This document shows positions 19,592-27,881 of a DNA stretch of 64,000 nucleotides, piece by piece (the stretch's first letter is position 1; each line of letters begins with the position of its first letter). The DNA is from DATBJG01 sp963790545. GTDB taxonomy: Bacteria; Acidobacteriota; Vicinamibacteria; Vicinamibacterales; JAMQPK01. The stretch covers positions 1,302,001 through 1,366,000 of the forward strand of contig CAWBPA010000017.1 of the NCBI GenBank assembly GCA_963790545.1. Direction: 5' to 3'. The position numbers and the translations under genes were made by a program. Below the pieces are notes generated by a model, which was not told the origin of the DNA, did no database searches, and saw nothing but the letters and a program-made list of their open reading frames with translations.

Positions 19592-19618
19592 GTAGCGCAG
19601 GCCTTCAGGCCTGCCGTG
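19592..19618. repeat. GTAGCGCAGGCCTT hairpin repeat, short copy
   Basis: The sequence contains a perfect hairpin, gcaggcc-ttca-ggcctgc, after GTAGC and before CGTG. It belongs to the same family as the copies at 3 and 34144. It lies between two same-strand genes of a probable operon, so it may trim or attenuate the transcript, or simply be a dispersed repeat. Confidence 0.65.
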
Positions 19619-19631
19619 ATTGGAGACACCG

Positions 19632-20897
19632 ATGAAGAAGACGGTCACCGCTATTGTGGCGGCAATTGCGTTGCTCGTGCTGCCGGTAGAGGCTGAGCTC
19701 GCGAAGGCACGCCCCGAAGAAGTTGGCCTGTCATCCGAACGGCTGCAGCGCATCCAGGACGCGATGCGTCGTCACATCGAGGCGGGCGATTTTTCGGGGG
19801 CCGTCACATTGGTGGCTCGGAAGGGGCGGTTAGCACACCTCGAGGCACACGGATTCATGGATCTCGAAACCAAGACGCCCATGCCGGGCAACGCGGTTTT
19901 CCGAATCGCCTCCATGACGAAGCCGGTCATTGCCGTTGCGATCCTGATGATGATGGAGGAAGGCAAGCTTCGCCTCTCCGATCCAGTGTCGAGGTTCATT
20001 CCGGAGTTCAAGACCCTCAAGTATGCGGTGCCGCTCGAGGCCAGCGGTCGTGGGGCCGGTCCGGGCACGCCTCCGGCGGAGACCCCTTTCTACACCGCCC
20101 CGACAAATCGAGAGATCACTATCCGGGATCTCCTGACTCACACCTCCGGACTCGTCAGTGGCGGCATCAGTGCCACTGAGGCGGCCAAGATTACGCGCAC
20201 GCCGACTGACACCTTGGCCGACTACCTTCCTCGACTCAGTGTGGTTCCCTTGGCGTTTCAGCCCGGAACGCGGTGGGCCTACAGTCCCGGTGCGGGTTTC
20301 GACACACTGGGGCGAGTTGTCGAAGTGGCGTCCGGGCAGCCCTTGGACCAGTTTCTTCGTCAACGGGTATTCGCGCCGCTCGGGATGAAAGACACGTTCT
20401 TCTACTTTCCACCAAAGGATCGGTTGTCGCGCGTGCCGACGATGTACGAGAGAAATCCCAAAGGAATGCAGAAGGTGGAGAATCCGGATAGTGCGAGGAG
20501 CGCGGTGTATTTCGGAGGAGGTGGGGGCCTCCTCAGCACGGCGGAAGATTATCTGCAATTCGGACAGATGCTGCTCAACGGTGGTCAGTTGAACGGCACG
20601 CGGCTGCTCGGTCCCCGGACGGTTGATTTGATGCGGGCGATTCATGTGCCCGACTCGCTGCCGGGGCGGCCGCCGGGCCGGAGCTTTGGTCTCAGCGTTC
20701 AAGTGATCTCCGACGCGATTGCCGCTGGCATTCCCGTCTCGACAGGCAGCTACGGGTGGGATGGGGCGTTTGGCACGCACTTCTGGAACGATCCGAAAGA
20801 ACAGATCGTCGGCCTGTTGATGATTCAGACGGCAGGCTCGAATCGCCAGGCGGACCGCGATTTCGAGACCGCTATCATGCAGGCAATTGTCGAGTGA
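19632..20897 (+). CDS. serine hydrolase, beta-lactamase class C-like
   Basis: The 421-residue product starts at an ATG six bases after GGAGA and begins with a signal peptide (MKKTVTAIVAAIALLVL). The class C/penicillin-binding fold is marked by the active-site SxxK in RIASMTKPVIAVA, a HTSGL motif and a Tyr-containing motif in WAYSPGAGFDTLG in place of the usual YSN. The GGGGLLSTAEDYLQFG segment is typical of esterase-type members (EstB and relatives). It is more likely an esterase or peptidase than a true beta-lactamase. It is exported. The genes on both sides are a quinoprotein and an amidohydrolase. Confidence 0.88.
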   Translation: MKKTVTAIVAAIALLVLPVEAELAKARPEEVGLSSERLQRIQDAMRRHIEAGDFSGAVTLVARKGRLAHLEAHGFMDLETKTPMPGNAVFRIASMTKPVIAVAILMMMEEGKLRLSDPVSRFIPEFKTLKYAVPLEASGRGAGPGTPPAETPFYTAPTNREITIRDLLTHTSGLVSGGISATEAAKITRTPTDTLADYLPRLSVVPLAFQPGTRWAYSPGAGFDTLGRVVEVASGQPLDQFLRQRVFAPLGMKDTFFYFPPKDRLSRVPTMYERNPKGMQKVENPDSARSAVYFGGGGGLLSTAEDYLQFGQMLLNGGQLNGTRLLGPRTVDLMRAIHVPDSLPGRPPGRSFGLSVQVISDAIAAGIPVSTGSYGWDGAFGTHFWNDPKEQIVGLLMIQTAGSNRQADRDFETAIMQAIVE

Positions 20898-20935
20898 GTA
20901 ATCGTACGTCGCGCACTGATATCTCAGGAGGATCC

Positions 20936-22321
20936 ATGCTATCCGTGAAGACCGTGCTTGCCGCCTGCGCGGCGGCACTGTGCTGGTCAGTGTTGCTGCA
21001 AGCGCAGGCCCCTGCCACGCCCGACCGGCAGCGCGCGCCCGAGCCCTGGCGATTCGCTGGGACCAGGCCCTGCGTCAATCCCGAGGGGGGCGTCCTGCAG
21101 TGTCCCCCGCCGTCCCAAGCCGTTGCCGTTCGTGCCGGCCGCCTCTTCGACACCATCAGCGGCCAGATGTTGACCAAACAGATGGTGCTCGTCATGGGTG
21201 AGCGCATCACCGATGTCGGACCGGAGGGTCAAGTCAGGATACCGCCGGGTATTCCAGTCATCGATCTCGGTCAGGCCACACTTCTGCCAGGTCTCATCGA
21301 CACGCATTCGCACATGTACAACACGCGGCGGCCGACCTGGACGACAGAGCGGTCGACGCTCATTGCCATTCAGAACGCACAGGCCGACCTGCAGGCGGGT
21401 TTCACGTCGGCTCGCGACATGGGATCACACGGCAACGGATACGGTGATGTTGATATCCGCAACGCCATCAACTGGGGCGACATCGATGGCCCACGATTTC
21501 AGGTCGCGGGCCGCGGCATCGCATGGGGTCCCAAGCCCGCAGATCCAGCCGTTCCGCCAAACCCGTTAGCCAGTATCGTCGTTCGATCGGTTGACGAGGC
21601 GCGCGCGGCGGTTCGGGAACACGTCGAACGTGGTGTGGACTGGATCAAGCTCTATCCGACGGGAGGCTATTCATTCACGCCAACGGGCGAGGCGCAGTAC
21701 GTCCTGATGTATCCATTGCCGGTGCTGCAGGCACTGATGGAAGAAACGCATCGCCTCGGCAAGAAGGCTGGTTGCCATGCCTTTGGCGGCGAAGGCCTCC
21801 AACATTCCATCACGGCGGGCTGCGACTCGGTTGAGCATGGGTACGGCCTTACCCAGGCGCAGCTCGATACGATGGTTCGAAAAGGGCTCGCCTACGACCC
21901 GACGTTCGTGAGGTACACCGAGCCCTACATGGATGACAACGATGCCAAGAACACGGGCGGCAAGTACCGGATGATTCCAATTTTCGAGAAAGCGGTCTCG
22001 CTTGCGGCTGGCACCAAGGGACTCAAAATCATGGTGGGCAGCGGCGCTGATGGCTCGACGCTCCCCCACGGAACGCAGGCACTGGAATTCGAATGGTTGG
22101 CCAAGCGTGCGGGCATGGGTGCGGTCAGAGCCATTCAGGCTGGAACGATCACGAACGCAGAAGTCATGGGCTGGCAGGATCAGATTGGCTCAATTACCAA
22201 GGGCAAATTTGCCGATCTCATCGCCGTTTCTGGTGACCCCGTGGCCGACATCACGGAGCTTCAACGCGTGAAGTTCGTCATGAAGGGCGGGAAAGTCATC
22301 CGGAATGACCTCACAAAGTGA
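20936..22321 (+). CDS. exported amidohydrolase family protein
   Basis: A 461-residue amidohydrolase with a strong AGGAGG ribosome site four bases before the ATG and a signal peptide (MLSVKTVLAACAAALCW). The metal-binding signature is LLPGLIDTHSHMYN. Further candidates are the lysine in DWIKLYPTGG, histidines in AGCHAFGGEG and VEHGYGL, and the aspartate in VGSGADG. It belongs to the same family as the gene at 16436 but is a distant paralogue. The substrate is unknown. It closes the same-strand run of quinoproteins and hydrolases and is followed by a hairpin before the convergent cytochrome gene. Confidence 0.9.
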   Translation: MLSVKTVLAACAAALCWSVLLQAQAPATPDRQRAPEPWRFAGTRPCVNPEGGVLQCPPPSQAVAVRAGRLFDTISGQMLTKQMVLVMGERITDVGPEGQVRIPPGIPVIDLGQATLLPGLIDTHSHMYNTRRPTWTTERSTLIAIQNAQADLQAGFTSARDMGSHGNGYGDVDIRNAINWGDIDGPRFQVAGRGIAWGPKPADPAVPPNPLASIVVRSVDEARAAVREHVERGVDWIKLYPTGGYSFTPTGEAQYVLMYPLPVLQALMEETHRLGKKAGCHAFGGEGLQHSITAGCDSVEHGYGLTQAQLDTMVRKGLAYDPTFVRYTEPYMDDNDAKNTGGKYRMIPIFEKAVSLAAGTKGLKIMVGSGADGSTLPHGTQALEFEWLAKRAGMGAVRAIQAGTITNAEVMGWQDQIGSITKGKFADLIAVSGDPVADITELQRVKFVMKGGKVIRNDLTK

Positions 22322-22333
22322 AACCAGGCTTGA

Positions 22334-22437
22334 AACGCTGAGGACGCAGCGGTCGCGGAGGTCGCAGAGATCCTTTTTGATCTTTAAGATTCGCAGCGTG
22401 TTCCGCGGCCTCTGCGAACCCTGCGTTAATTACTTGG
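22334..22437. terminator. imperfect hairpin between convergent genes
   Basis: A purine-rich arm at about 22334-22358 (acgcagcggtcgcggagg) pairs imperfectly with 22400-22425 (cctctgcgaaccctgcgt), with several G-T type pairs and a T-rich loop. The same layout recurs at 30771-30842 with A/G changes. It lies between the convergent genes ending at 22321 and 22443 and is a plausible bidirectional terminator, though it may be a dispersed repeat. Confidence 0.5.
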
Positions 22438-22442
22438 GGAAC

Positions 22443-22973
22443 TCATTGCACGCCTCGACGTCCGCTCCCCAGGTACTCGATGCACTTGGCGCGATCCATC
22501 GGGCCCTTCCCCACTACCTTCGCCAGCAGGAAATCCGTTACCAGCTCGATCTCGCGCTGCTGAAGCGTCGCCGCAGGGTCTGGCATGGTCAGTCCGCGCT
22601 TCTTCAAGTCAGCGTCGGTCATATTGAAACAGCGCCCATCGCTGTACGCGAGCCGGTCGAAGGCCGGCATCCCCCGGCCCGGACGTCCACACTTGATCGC
22701 AACAATCAGCTTGTTTCGATCGAGCAGCGTCGTACGCAGGTTCGCACCGTCTGGCATCTGGCTGTCCATCTTGCGGCCGTCGGCTGCCCAGCCATGACAC
22801 GCCTGACAATCTCCCTTTTGACGGTAGATCCTCATGCCGGCGGCAATATCGTCTGCGCTCGGCGGCGCCTGCGAACTTACGCGCGATCCAGCGAGCGCGG
22901 TCGCGATGACGACAGCCAGGCCGGCAACCATCGAACGGTGGCGCAGCCTCTTCAAGCGTCGGGTTGTCTCCAC
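22443..22973 (-). CDS. exported c-type cytochrome
   Basis: The 176-residue product uses a GTG start five bases after GGGAGG. A basic N-terminus and hydrophobic stretch (MVAGLAVVIATALAGS) act as signal peptide. One heme site is visible, CQACHGW at about residues 56-61, with a likely methionine axial ligand further on, for example in GRGMPAFDRLAYSDG. Two further cysteines may form a disulphide. It is likely a periplasmic electron carrier and a possible acceptor for the quinoprotein dehydrogenases nearby, although it is on the opposite strand. The border downstream of the metallo-beta-lactamase gene carries a TTTTCAG repeat. Confidence 0.88.
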   Translation of the reverse strand: METTRRLKRLRHRSMVAGLAVVIATALAGSRVSSQAPPSADDIAAGMRIYRQKGDCQACHGWAADGRKMDSQMPDGANLRTTLLDRNKLIVAIKCGRPGRGMPAFDRLAYSDGRCFNMTDADLKKRGLTMPDPAATLQQREIELVTDFLLAKVVGKGPMDRAKCIEYLGSGRRGVQ

Positions 22974-22991
22974 CCTGCCTCCCTAGAGCAG

Positions 22992-23024
22992 TTCTTAGTT
23001 TTCAGTTTTCAGTTTTCAGTTTTA
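22992..23024. repeat. TTTTCAG heptamer tandem repeat
   Basis: Three exact TTTTCAG units (22999-23019) follow a degenerate one and end in TTTTA. The same heptamer occurs in tandem at 41666-41679. This resembles the short tandemly repeated sequences known from cyanobacteria. Confidence 0.75.
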
Positions 23025-23032
23025 CGCAATAA

Positions 23033-23884
23033 TCACCGCGCCGTAGCGCGCTCGTCTGCGAGCTGTTTGAGATACCGGCCCTCCGCCTCGGCAATAGCAC
23101 GCTGATACCCCTGCGGATCGATGAAGGGATTCGACGATCCACCGGCCTTCAAACGCTGCACCTTTTCCGCCATGCCGTAGATTGCTGGATGCTGCGCGAG
23201 AAATACATCCGCTTTCAGGTCTTTCAGCACACGAAATGTCCGTGCGTAATCTTCGATGATGCCTGGATGACGTGTGTTCTTGAGCAGCTTCACGCCTTCA
23301 TTGATACTGATCCCGCCCACAAACACCACCAGATACGACTGGCCGCCATCCTGCACCGTGGTCGTCCAAGTCGTGCAACCTTTTGTGTGGCCGGGTGTCA
23401 GGTGCGCCCGCATCGTGACACCACCAAGCGTAACCGTATCGCCATCCTTGAGCACCCGAGTGACCTTGACGGGCTTCCACCCCTGGGCTCCGAGGGCAGA
23501 ATTGTCCACGCCGCTCGAGATGGCGGTCGCGTCCTCACCAACGGCCATGACCTCCGCGCCGGTGAGCGCGTGCATGGCGGCATGCCCCTCCACGTGATCC
23601 CAATGCGCGTGACTCGACAGGATGATCTTGATGTCCTGCAGGCGGAATCCCAGCTTCTCGACATTGGCGCGGATCACCGGCACCATTTGTGTACTCCCGG
23701 TGTCGAGGAGGATCAATCCCGCAGGGGTGCTGATCACGTGCGATGAAATGTCGGTGGAGCCGACGTAATAGATGTTGCCGAGCACTTTGTAGGCGTCGAC
23801 GCTCTGACTGCCGGGTGCTTGTTGCTGAGCCGTGGGCGCTGTGCCAATCACGAACGCCGATACGAGGATGAGCGCTGCCTTCAT
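23033..23884 (-). CDS. metallo-beta-lactamase fold protein, subclass B3-like
   Basis: The 283-residue exported protein starts at an ATG four bases after GGAGG and has a signal peptide (MKAALILVSAFVIGTA). Zinc ligands are visible as SHAHWDH (His92, His94, Asp96, His97), a GHTKGCTTWT motif (His166) and QHP (His232). The GHTxGCT form and spacing match subclass B3 metallo-beta-lactamases from soil bacteria. Whether it hydrolyses beta-lactams cannot be told, because many B3-like proteins are lactonases or have other roles. It should be periplasmic. A tandem repeat array begins immediately upstream of its ribosome site. Confidence 0.85.
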   Translation of the reverse strand: MKAALILVSAFVIGTAPTAQQQAPGSQSVDAYKVLGNIYYVGSTDISSHVISTPAGLILLDTGSTQMVPVIRANVEKLGFRLQDIKIILSSHAHWDHVEGHAAMHALTGAEVMAVGEDATAISSGVDNSALGAQGWKPVKVTRVLKDGDTVTLGGVTMRAHLTPGHTKGCTTWTTTVQDGGQSYLVVFVGGISINEGVKLLKNTRHPGIIEDYARTFRVLKDLKADVFLAQHPAIYGMAEKVQRLKAGGSSNPFIDPQGYQRAIAEAEGRYLKQLADERATAR

Positions 23885-23894
23885 CGGTCCTCCG

Positions 23895-24205
23895 TGGACG
23901 CGGATCCCCCAAATTGGCGAGACGCAGATTCATGCAGATACCAAGAATCATTAACGGGACGCGGATTCCCGCAGATCCTGAGAATCATTAACGGGACGCG
24001 GATCACGCGGGTCCCAAGAATTATTAACGGGACGCGGATTCACGCGGATCCTAAAGATCACACGGGACGCGGATTCCCGCAGATCCTGAGAATCATTAAC
24101 GGGACGCGGATCACGCGGATCCCAAGAATTATTAACGGGACGCGGATTCACGCGGATCCTAAAGATCATTAACAGGACGCCGATTCACGCGGATTATAGG
24201 TGTAA
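23895..24205. repeat. tandem GGGACGCGGAT array, left part
   Basis: About nine units of 36-37 bases follow each other, each opening with GGGACGCGGAT and most ending ATTAAC. Three unit types alternate as a higher-order repeat: units at 23956, 23993 and 24029 recur at 24064, 24101 and 24137 with almost no change. The same opening word forms the outer arms of the four-way junction repeats. No unique spacers are present, so it is not CRISPR. Confidence 0.85.
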
Positions 24206-24238
24206 AAAGTCAAGACATCACCTGACCGTAAGTCGAGC

Positions 24239-25694
24239 CTACTGAAGGGGGAGTGTCAGGAATTTCGTGTGTGAGGTAGGTTGACGCCTTGTCGTTCTGT
24301 GTTTCTCCTTCTCGATCGACGTCGATGATGCGTGTGGGCGCTGTGGGAAACCGCGTTCTGTGCGGGTTTCCAAGTCGCGGTGGGCGCGTGCTTGGCGTCC
24401 ACAGGGACGGCAGCGTCCACGCGCGAGTGTAGCGTAGGCGCGCGGTGTCGTGAAGCGCTCTTCGTAGAGCACCGCGAACTGATGCATCGCCTCGCGCCAG
24501 TAGTTCGCGCCCCGGCCTCCCCAGGTGGTGGTGATGTTGCGCAGGGCCAACCAAATGAGTTTAGTGGCGGCGGCGTCGTTGGGAAAGTGCCCCCGTGTTT
24601 TGATGATCTTCCGCAACCGCGCGTGCACGCTCTCAAGGGCGTTGGTCGTGTAAATCACCCGCCGCACGTCGGGCGGGAAGGCAAAGAAGGGGATGACGTG
24701 GGCCCAGGCGCGGCGCCAGGCCGCGACGACAGTCGGGAATTTCGTGCCCCAGGGACTGTGGTCAAAGGCCTCAAGGGCGGCGCCGGCCGCGTCCGCGCTT
24801 GGGGCCGTGTAGATCGGGCGCAAGGCCGCAGCGAGCTGCTTCCGCTCACGCCAATTGGCAAAGTCGAGGCTATGACGCATCAGGTGGACGATGCAGGTCT
24901 GCAGCGTGGTCTGGGGAAACACGGCCGCCAGCGCGTCACTCATGCCTTTCAGGCCATCGGTGACCGCAATCAGGATGTCCTGGCACCCGCGCGCTTTGAG
25001 ATCCGCAAAGACTTTCATCCAGAATTTGGCCCCTTCCGTCTGTTCAATCCACAGCCCCAGAATGTCACGGGTGCCGTCGGGGAGCACCGCGAGCGCAAGA
25101 TAGATGGCTTTGCTGCGCACCACCGCTTCGTCGCGAATCTTGACGCGCAGCGCATCGAAAAAGACGACCGGGTACATCGGCTCCAGCGGCCGGCTCTGCC
25201 ACGCGGTCACCTCGGTGGCCACGGCATCGGTGACGGTGCTGATCAGATCCGGTGAGACGTCCACCGCGTACATCTCGGCCAGAAAGGCTTGGATTTCCCG
25301 CACGGTCATGCCCCGGGCGTAGAGCGCGAGGACGTTGTCGTCAAAGCCCGCAACGCGTCGCTCGTGTTTCGCGATCAGCTGTGGCTCGAACGTGCCCTCC
25401 CGATCGCGCGGGACGTCGAGGGCCAAGGGGCTCGTCGGTGAGGACCGTCTTGCCGCTCGTCCCATTGCGGTGATTCGTGGTAGCGGCCGGCTTCGTGCCG
25501 CCGGGCGGATAGCCAAGGTGATGAGTCAGCTCCCCGCCCAGGGCGCGCTCGATAATCGCCTTCGTAAATCGGCGCACCGCCGTCTCGAGTTCTTCCGGTG
25601 AGATTGGGCCTTGCTGAACAAATTGATCCAGAATCGCTGATGGGACCGGCGCCAAGGGCGCCTCCGGCGTTACGCTCTTGCGTTTGGGGGGCAT
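24239..25694 (-). pseudogene. IS256-family transposase, frameshifted
   Basis: The gene starts at an ATG after GAGGAGG and encodes the usual N-terminus (GPISPEELETAVRRFTKAI). The frame then slips after KTVLTDEPL at about 25430, within a run of four C, and resumes as LALDVPRDREGTFEP. Catalytic acidic residues of the family are present in the second part: Asp in PVVFFDALRV, Asp in AVTDGLKGM and Glu in TTNALESVHARL. The frame reads through the terminal repeat and stops outside it, so the natural C-terminus after YEERFTT is probably also altered. Either one extra C or a real inactivation explains the first break. Confidence 0.85.
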
Positions 25695-25739
25695 AAATCC
25701 TCCTCATGTTATGCCCCACACACGAAATTTCGGACACTC
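24251..25739. mobile_element. IS256-family insertion element
   Basis: The ends are imperfect inverted repeats: gagtgtcaggaatttcgtgt at the left, and the complement of 25713-25739, reading gagtgtccgaaatttcgtgt, at the right. The inner bases TGTG extend the match. Between them is a Mutator-type transposase gene. The element sits within an array of GGGACGCGGAT words, which continues on both sides. I see no clear 8-9 base target duplication. It is the only complete mobile element in the window. Confidence 0.85.
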
Positions 25740-25744
25740 TCCAA

Positions 25745-26175
25745 GAGCGATTCGCGTCAATCTGCGTCCCGTTTCCAATCTAGAACGATCCGCGCAAATC
25801 CGCGTCTCGTCCAGAATCCAGAGTGATCCATGCAAATCCGCGGCCCTGCCCGCCAAAGCGATCCGTGTCAATCCGCGGCCTGTTTAGATCCAGAGTGATC
25901 CGCGTAAATCCGCGCCCCGTTCAGATTCAGAGGAGATCCGCGCAATCCGCGTCCCGTTCAGATTCCAGAGGGATCTGCGTAATCCGCGTCCCGTGCCCCG
26001 CCCCAAAGCGATCCGTGTCAATCCGCGGCCTGTTTTAGATCCAGAGTGATCCGCGTAAATCCGCGTCCCGTCCAGATTCAGTGTCATCCGCGCAAATCCG
26101 CGTCCCCGCAATCCGCGTCCCGTTGATCCAGAGTGGATCTGCGTCCCAATGCAGAATGAATCCCCGCAAATCCGC
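25745..26175. repeat. ATCCGCGT..ATCCGCGTCCCG array, right part
   Basis: About ten degenerate units carry the words GATCCGCGTAAATCCGCGTC and CAGATTCAGA in tandem, in the opposite orientation to the array left of the IS element. One block of about 140 bases with GCGATCCGTGTCAATCCGCG repeats twice (near 25858 and 26007). No gene is visible. The stretch is intergenic between the IS element and the GMC oxidoreductase gene. Confidence 0.8.
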
Positions 26176-26177
26176 GT

Positions 26178-27881
26178 TTACACAATCGTCTTGAAATTCT
26201 TCACCAAATGGTCCGCCGTCCGCCACGCCAGCGCCTGGGCCGTCAGCGTGGGGTTGTGCGCGCCGCTCGTCCCCATGACCGAAGCTCCCAGTATGCCCAG
26301 ATTGGGAACCTCGTGTGAAAAGCTCCAGCGGTTCACGACGTTTGTGTCCGGGTTGTCCCCCATCCGCGTCCCGCCGTACGCGTGTGTAGACGGTCCCATC
26401 GGACCGATGGGATCCCTGGTGGTCGCCACGGCGCCCGCCGCTTCGTACCATTCGACCATCTTGTCCTGGATGAACGCCGCCACTTGGCGTTCGTTCTCCT
26501 TGAACTCGGCCGTGATTCGGCAGACGGGAAACCCCAGCGGATCTTTCGTCACGGGATCGAGGTCGAGGTAGTTGTCTTCGTACGGCAGCGTCGTCTTCTG
26601 CAGGTACGACGTGTTCCACCGATCCGCGTTCTGCCTGACGAAAGCCTTCCATGCCGACCCCCACTGCGGCGCCCGACCGAACGTGCTCATGCTGGCCGCT
26701 GCAATGGGACGACGCTCAGAAAAGATCCAAAGGTTGCCGCCACCGATGAAGTCGAGATTCGAATGATCGAAGTTGTCATCGGCCCAGTTGTCGATGGCCG
26801 TACCCTGGGCCGGGAGACCGTACCAATTGTTCAGATTTCGCGGGAACAGGGCCGTCACACCGGCGCCGGTGTTGTGACTGAAGTAGTGTCGCCCAACCTG
26901 TCCGTGGTTGTTCGACAGCCCATTCGGATACGCCGATGATTTCGACAACAGGAGCATTCTCACGTTTTCGTAGGTGTAACTGGCCAGCAGCACGACGTCG
27001 GCTGGCTGACTGTACGTTTCACCGTCTTTGATGTACTCGACACCCGTCGCGCGCCCCTCTTTGTCGACCGCGATTGTCGTGACGTGCGCCCGCGTGACGA
27101 CCGTCAAGCGTCGCGTTTCCTGCGCTCTCGGGATTGTGGACACGGCAGTGGAGTTCTTCGCGTTGATATGGCAGCCACCTCTGTTGCAAAACCCGTGATA
27201 CGTGCAGGCTCCGCGGTTTTGATACGTGCGGGAATTGATGGCGGCTGGTCCAGGAAACGGATGCCATCCGAGCGTCCGGGCCGCCACGGCCATCATCTCG
27301 GTAAATCCTGTACTTCGGAGCGGAGGCATGGGATACCCACGCGCGCGCCGCCCCTCGAAAATGTTGCCCCGCCGATCGATGGCGCCATTGACGTTGCCGG
27401 CCTGGCCCGATACTCCGATTTCGTACTCGACCTTGTCGTAGTACGGCTCGAGTTCGTCGAGTCCAAAAGGCCAATCCTCCACCGTCGATCCCTTCGGAAT
27501 GCGCCCGGCACCGTACCGCCGTGTGGTTTCGCTCACCACTTTGAAGTCCCAGGGACTCAGGCGCCAACTCTGCGCCCAGTAGTGAAGGCTGGTGCCGCCC
27601 ACGGCGTTCATCATGGGATGGATGGCGGGACGGACGGAGTACTGCGACGAGGTGTTCTCCCTGTGTGTGGGCACCTCCTGGTTTGCCTTCTGCACCGCTT
27701 GCGGCCAGCCACGAAGGTTGTTCCGCAGTTCATCTGGCGCGAAGTCGCTTGGCCTCAGCCAGTCCCCTGCTTCCAAGCCGATCACGTCGAGTCCGGCTCG
27801 CGCGAGTGGCAGCGCGGCGACGCCACCGACAGCTCCGAGGCCAACGATGACGACGTCAGTCTTTTTGAGATTAACGGCCAT
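26178..27881 (-). CDS. GMC family oxidoreductase, gluconate dehydrogenase-like large subunit
   Basis: The 567-residue flavoprotein starts at an ATG after GAGGGA. Its Rossmann FAD-binding motif is VVIVGLGAVGGVAA, followed by GLEAGDW. The segment NAVGGTSLHYWAQSWRLSP and the C-terminal ASVMGTSGAHNPTLTAQALA match the gluconate 2-dehydrogenase/choline dehydrogenase branch of the GMC family. It contains RGACTYHGFCNRGGC, a cysteine-rich patch typical of that branch. The upstream gene encodes the matching small subunit and overlaps by 11 bases. The complex probably oxidises a sugar acid or alcohol in the periplasm, exported with its Tat-dependent partner. No cytochrome subunit is adjacent. Confidence 0.92.
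   Translation of the reverse strand: MAVNLKKTDVVIVGLGAVGGVAALPLARAGLDVIGLEAGDWLRPSDFAPDELRNNLRGWPQAVQKANQEVPTHRENTSSQYSVRPAIHPMMNAVGGTSLHYWAQSWRLSPWDFKVVSETTRRYGAGRIPKGSTVEDWPFGLDELEPYYDKVEYEIGVSGQAGNVNGAIDRRGNIFEGRRARGYPMPPLRSTGFTEMMAVAARTLGWHPFPGPAAINSRTYQNRGACTYHGFCNRGGCHINAKNSTAVSTIPRAQETRRLTVVTRAHVTTIAVDKEGRATGVEYIKDGETYSQPADVVLLASYTYENVRMLLLSKSSAYPNGLSNNHGQVGRHYFSHNTGAGVTALFPRNLNNWYGLPAQGTAIDNWADDNFDHSNLDFIGGGNLWIFSERRPIAAASMSTFGRAPQWGSAWKAFVRQNADRWNTSYLQKTTLPYEDNYLDLDPVTKDPLGFPVCRITAEFKENERQVAAFIQDKMVEWYEAAGAVATTRDPIGPMGPSTHAYGGTRMGDNPDTNVVNRWSFSHEVPNLGILGASVMGTSGAHNPTLTAQALAWRTADHLVKNFKTIV

Noticed and set aside
19830..20978. Minus-strand open frame of 382 codons
   Set aside because: Antisense to the serine hydrolase gene; composition typical of a shadow.
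23895..24205. CRISPR array
   Set aside because: Units follow each other without unique spacers, the longer units themselves repeat, and no cas gene is in the window.
24251..25739. Programmed frameshift in the transposase
   Set aside because: IS256-family transposases are normally made from one frame; the slip sits in a C4 run and no stimulatory structure is evident, so an indel is the simpler reading.
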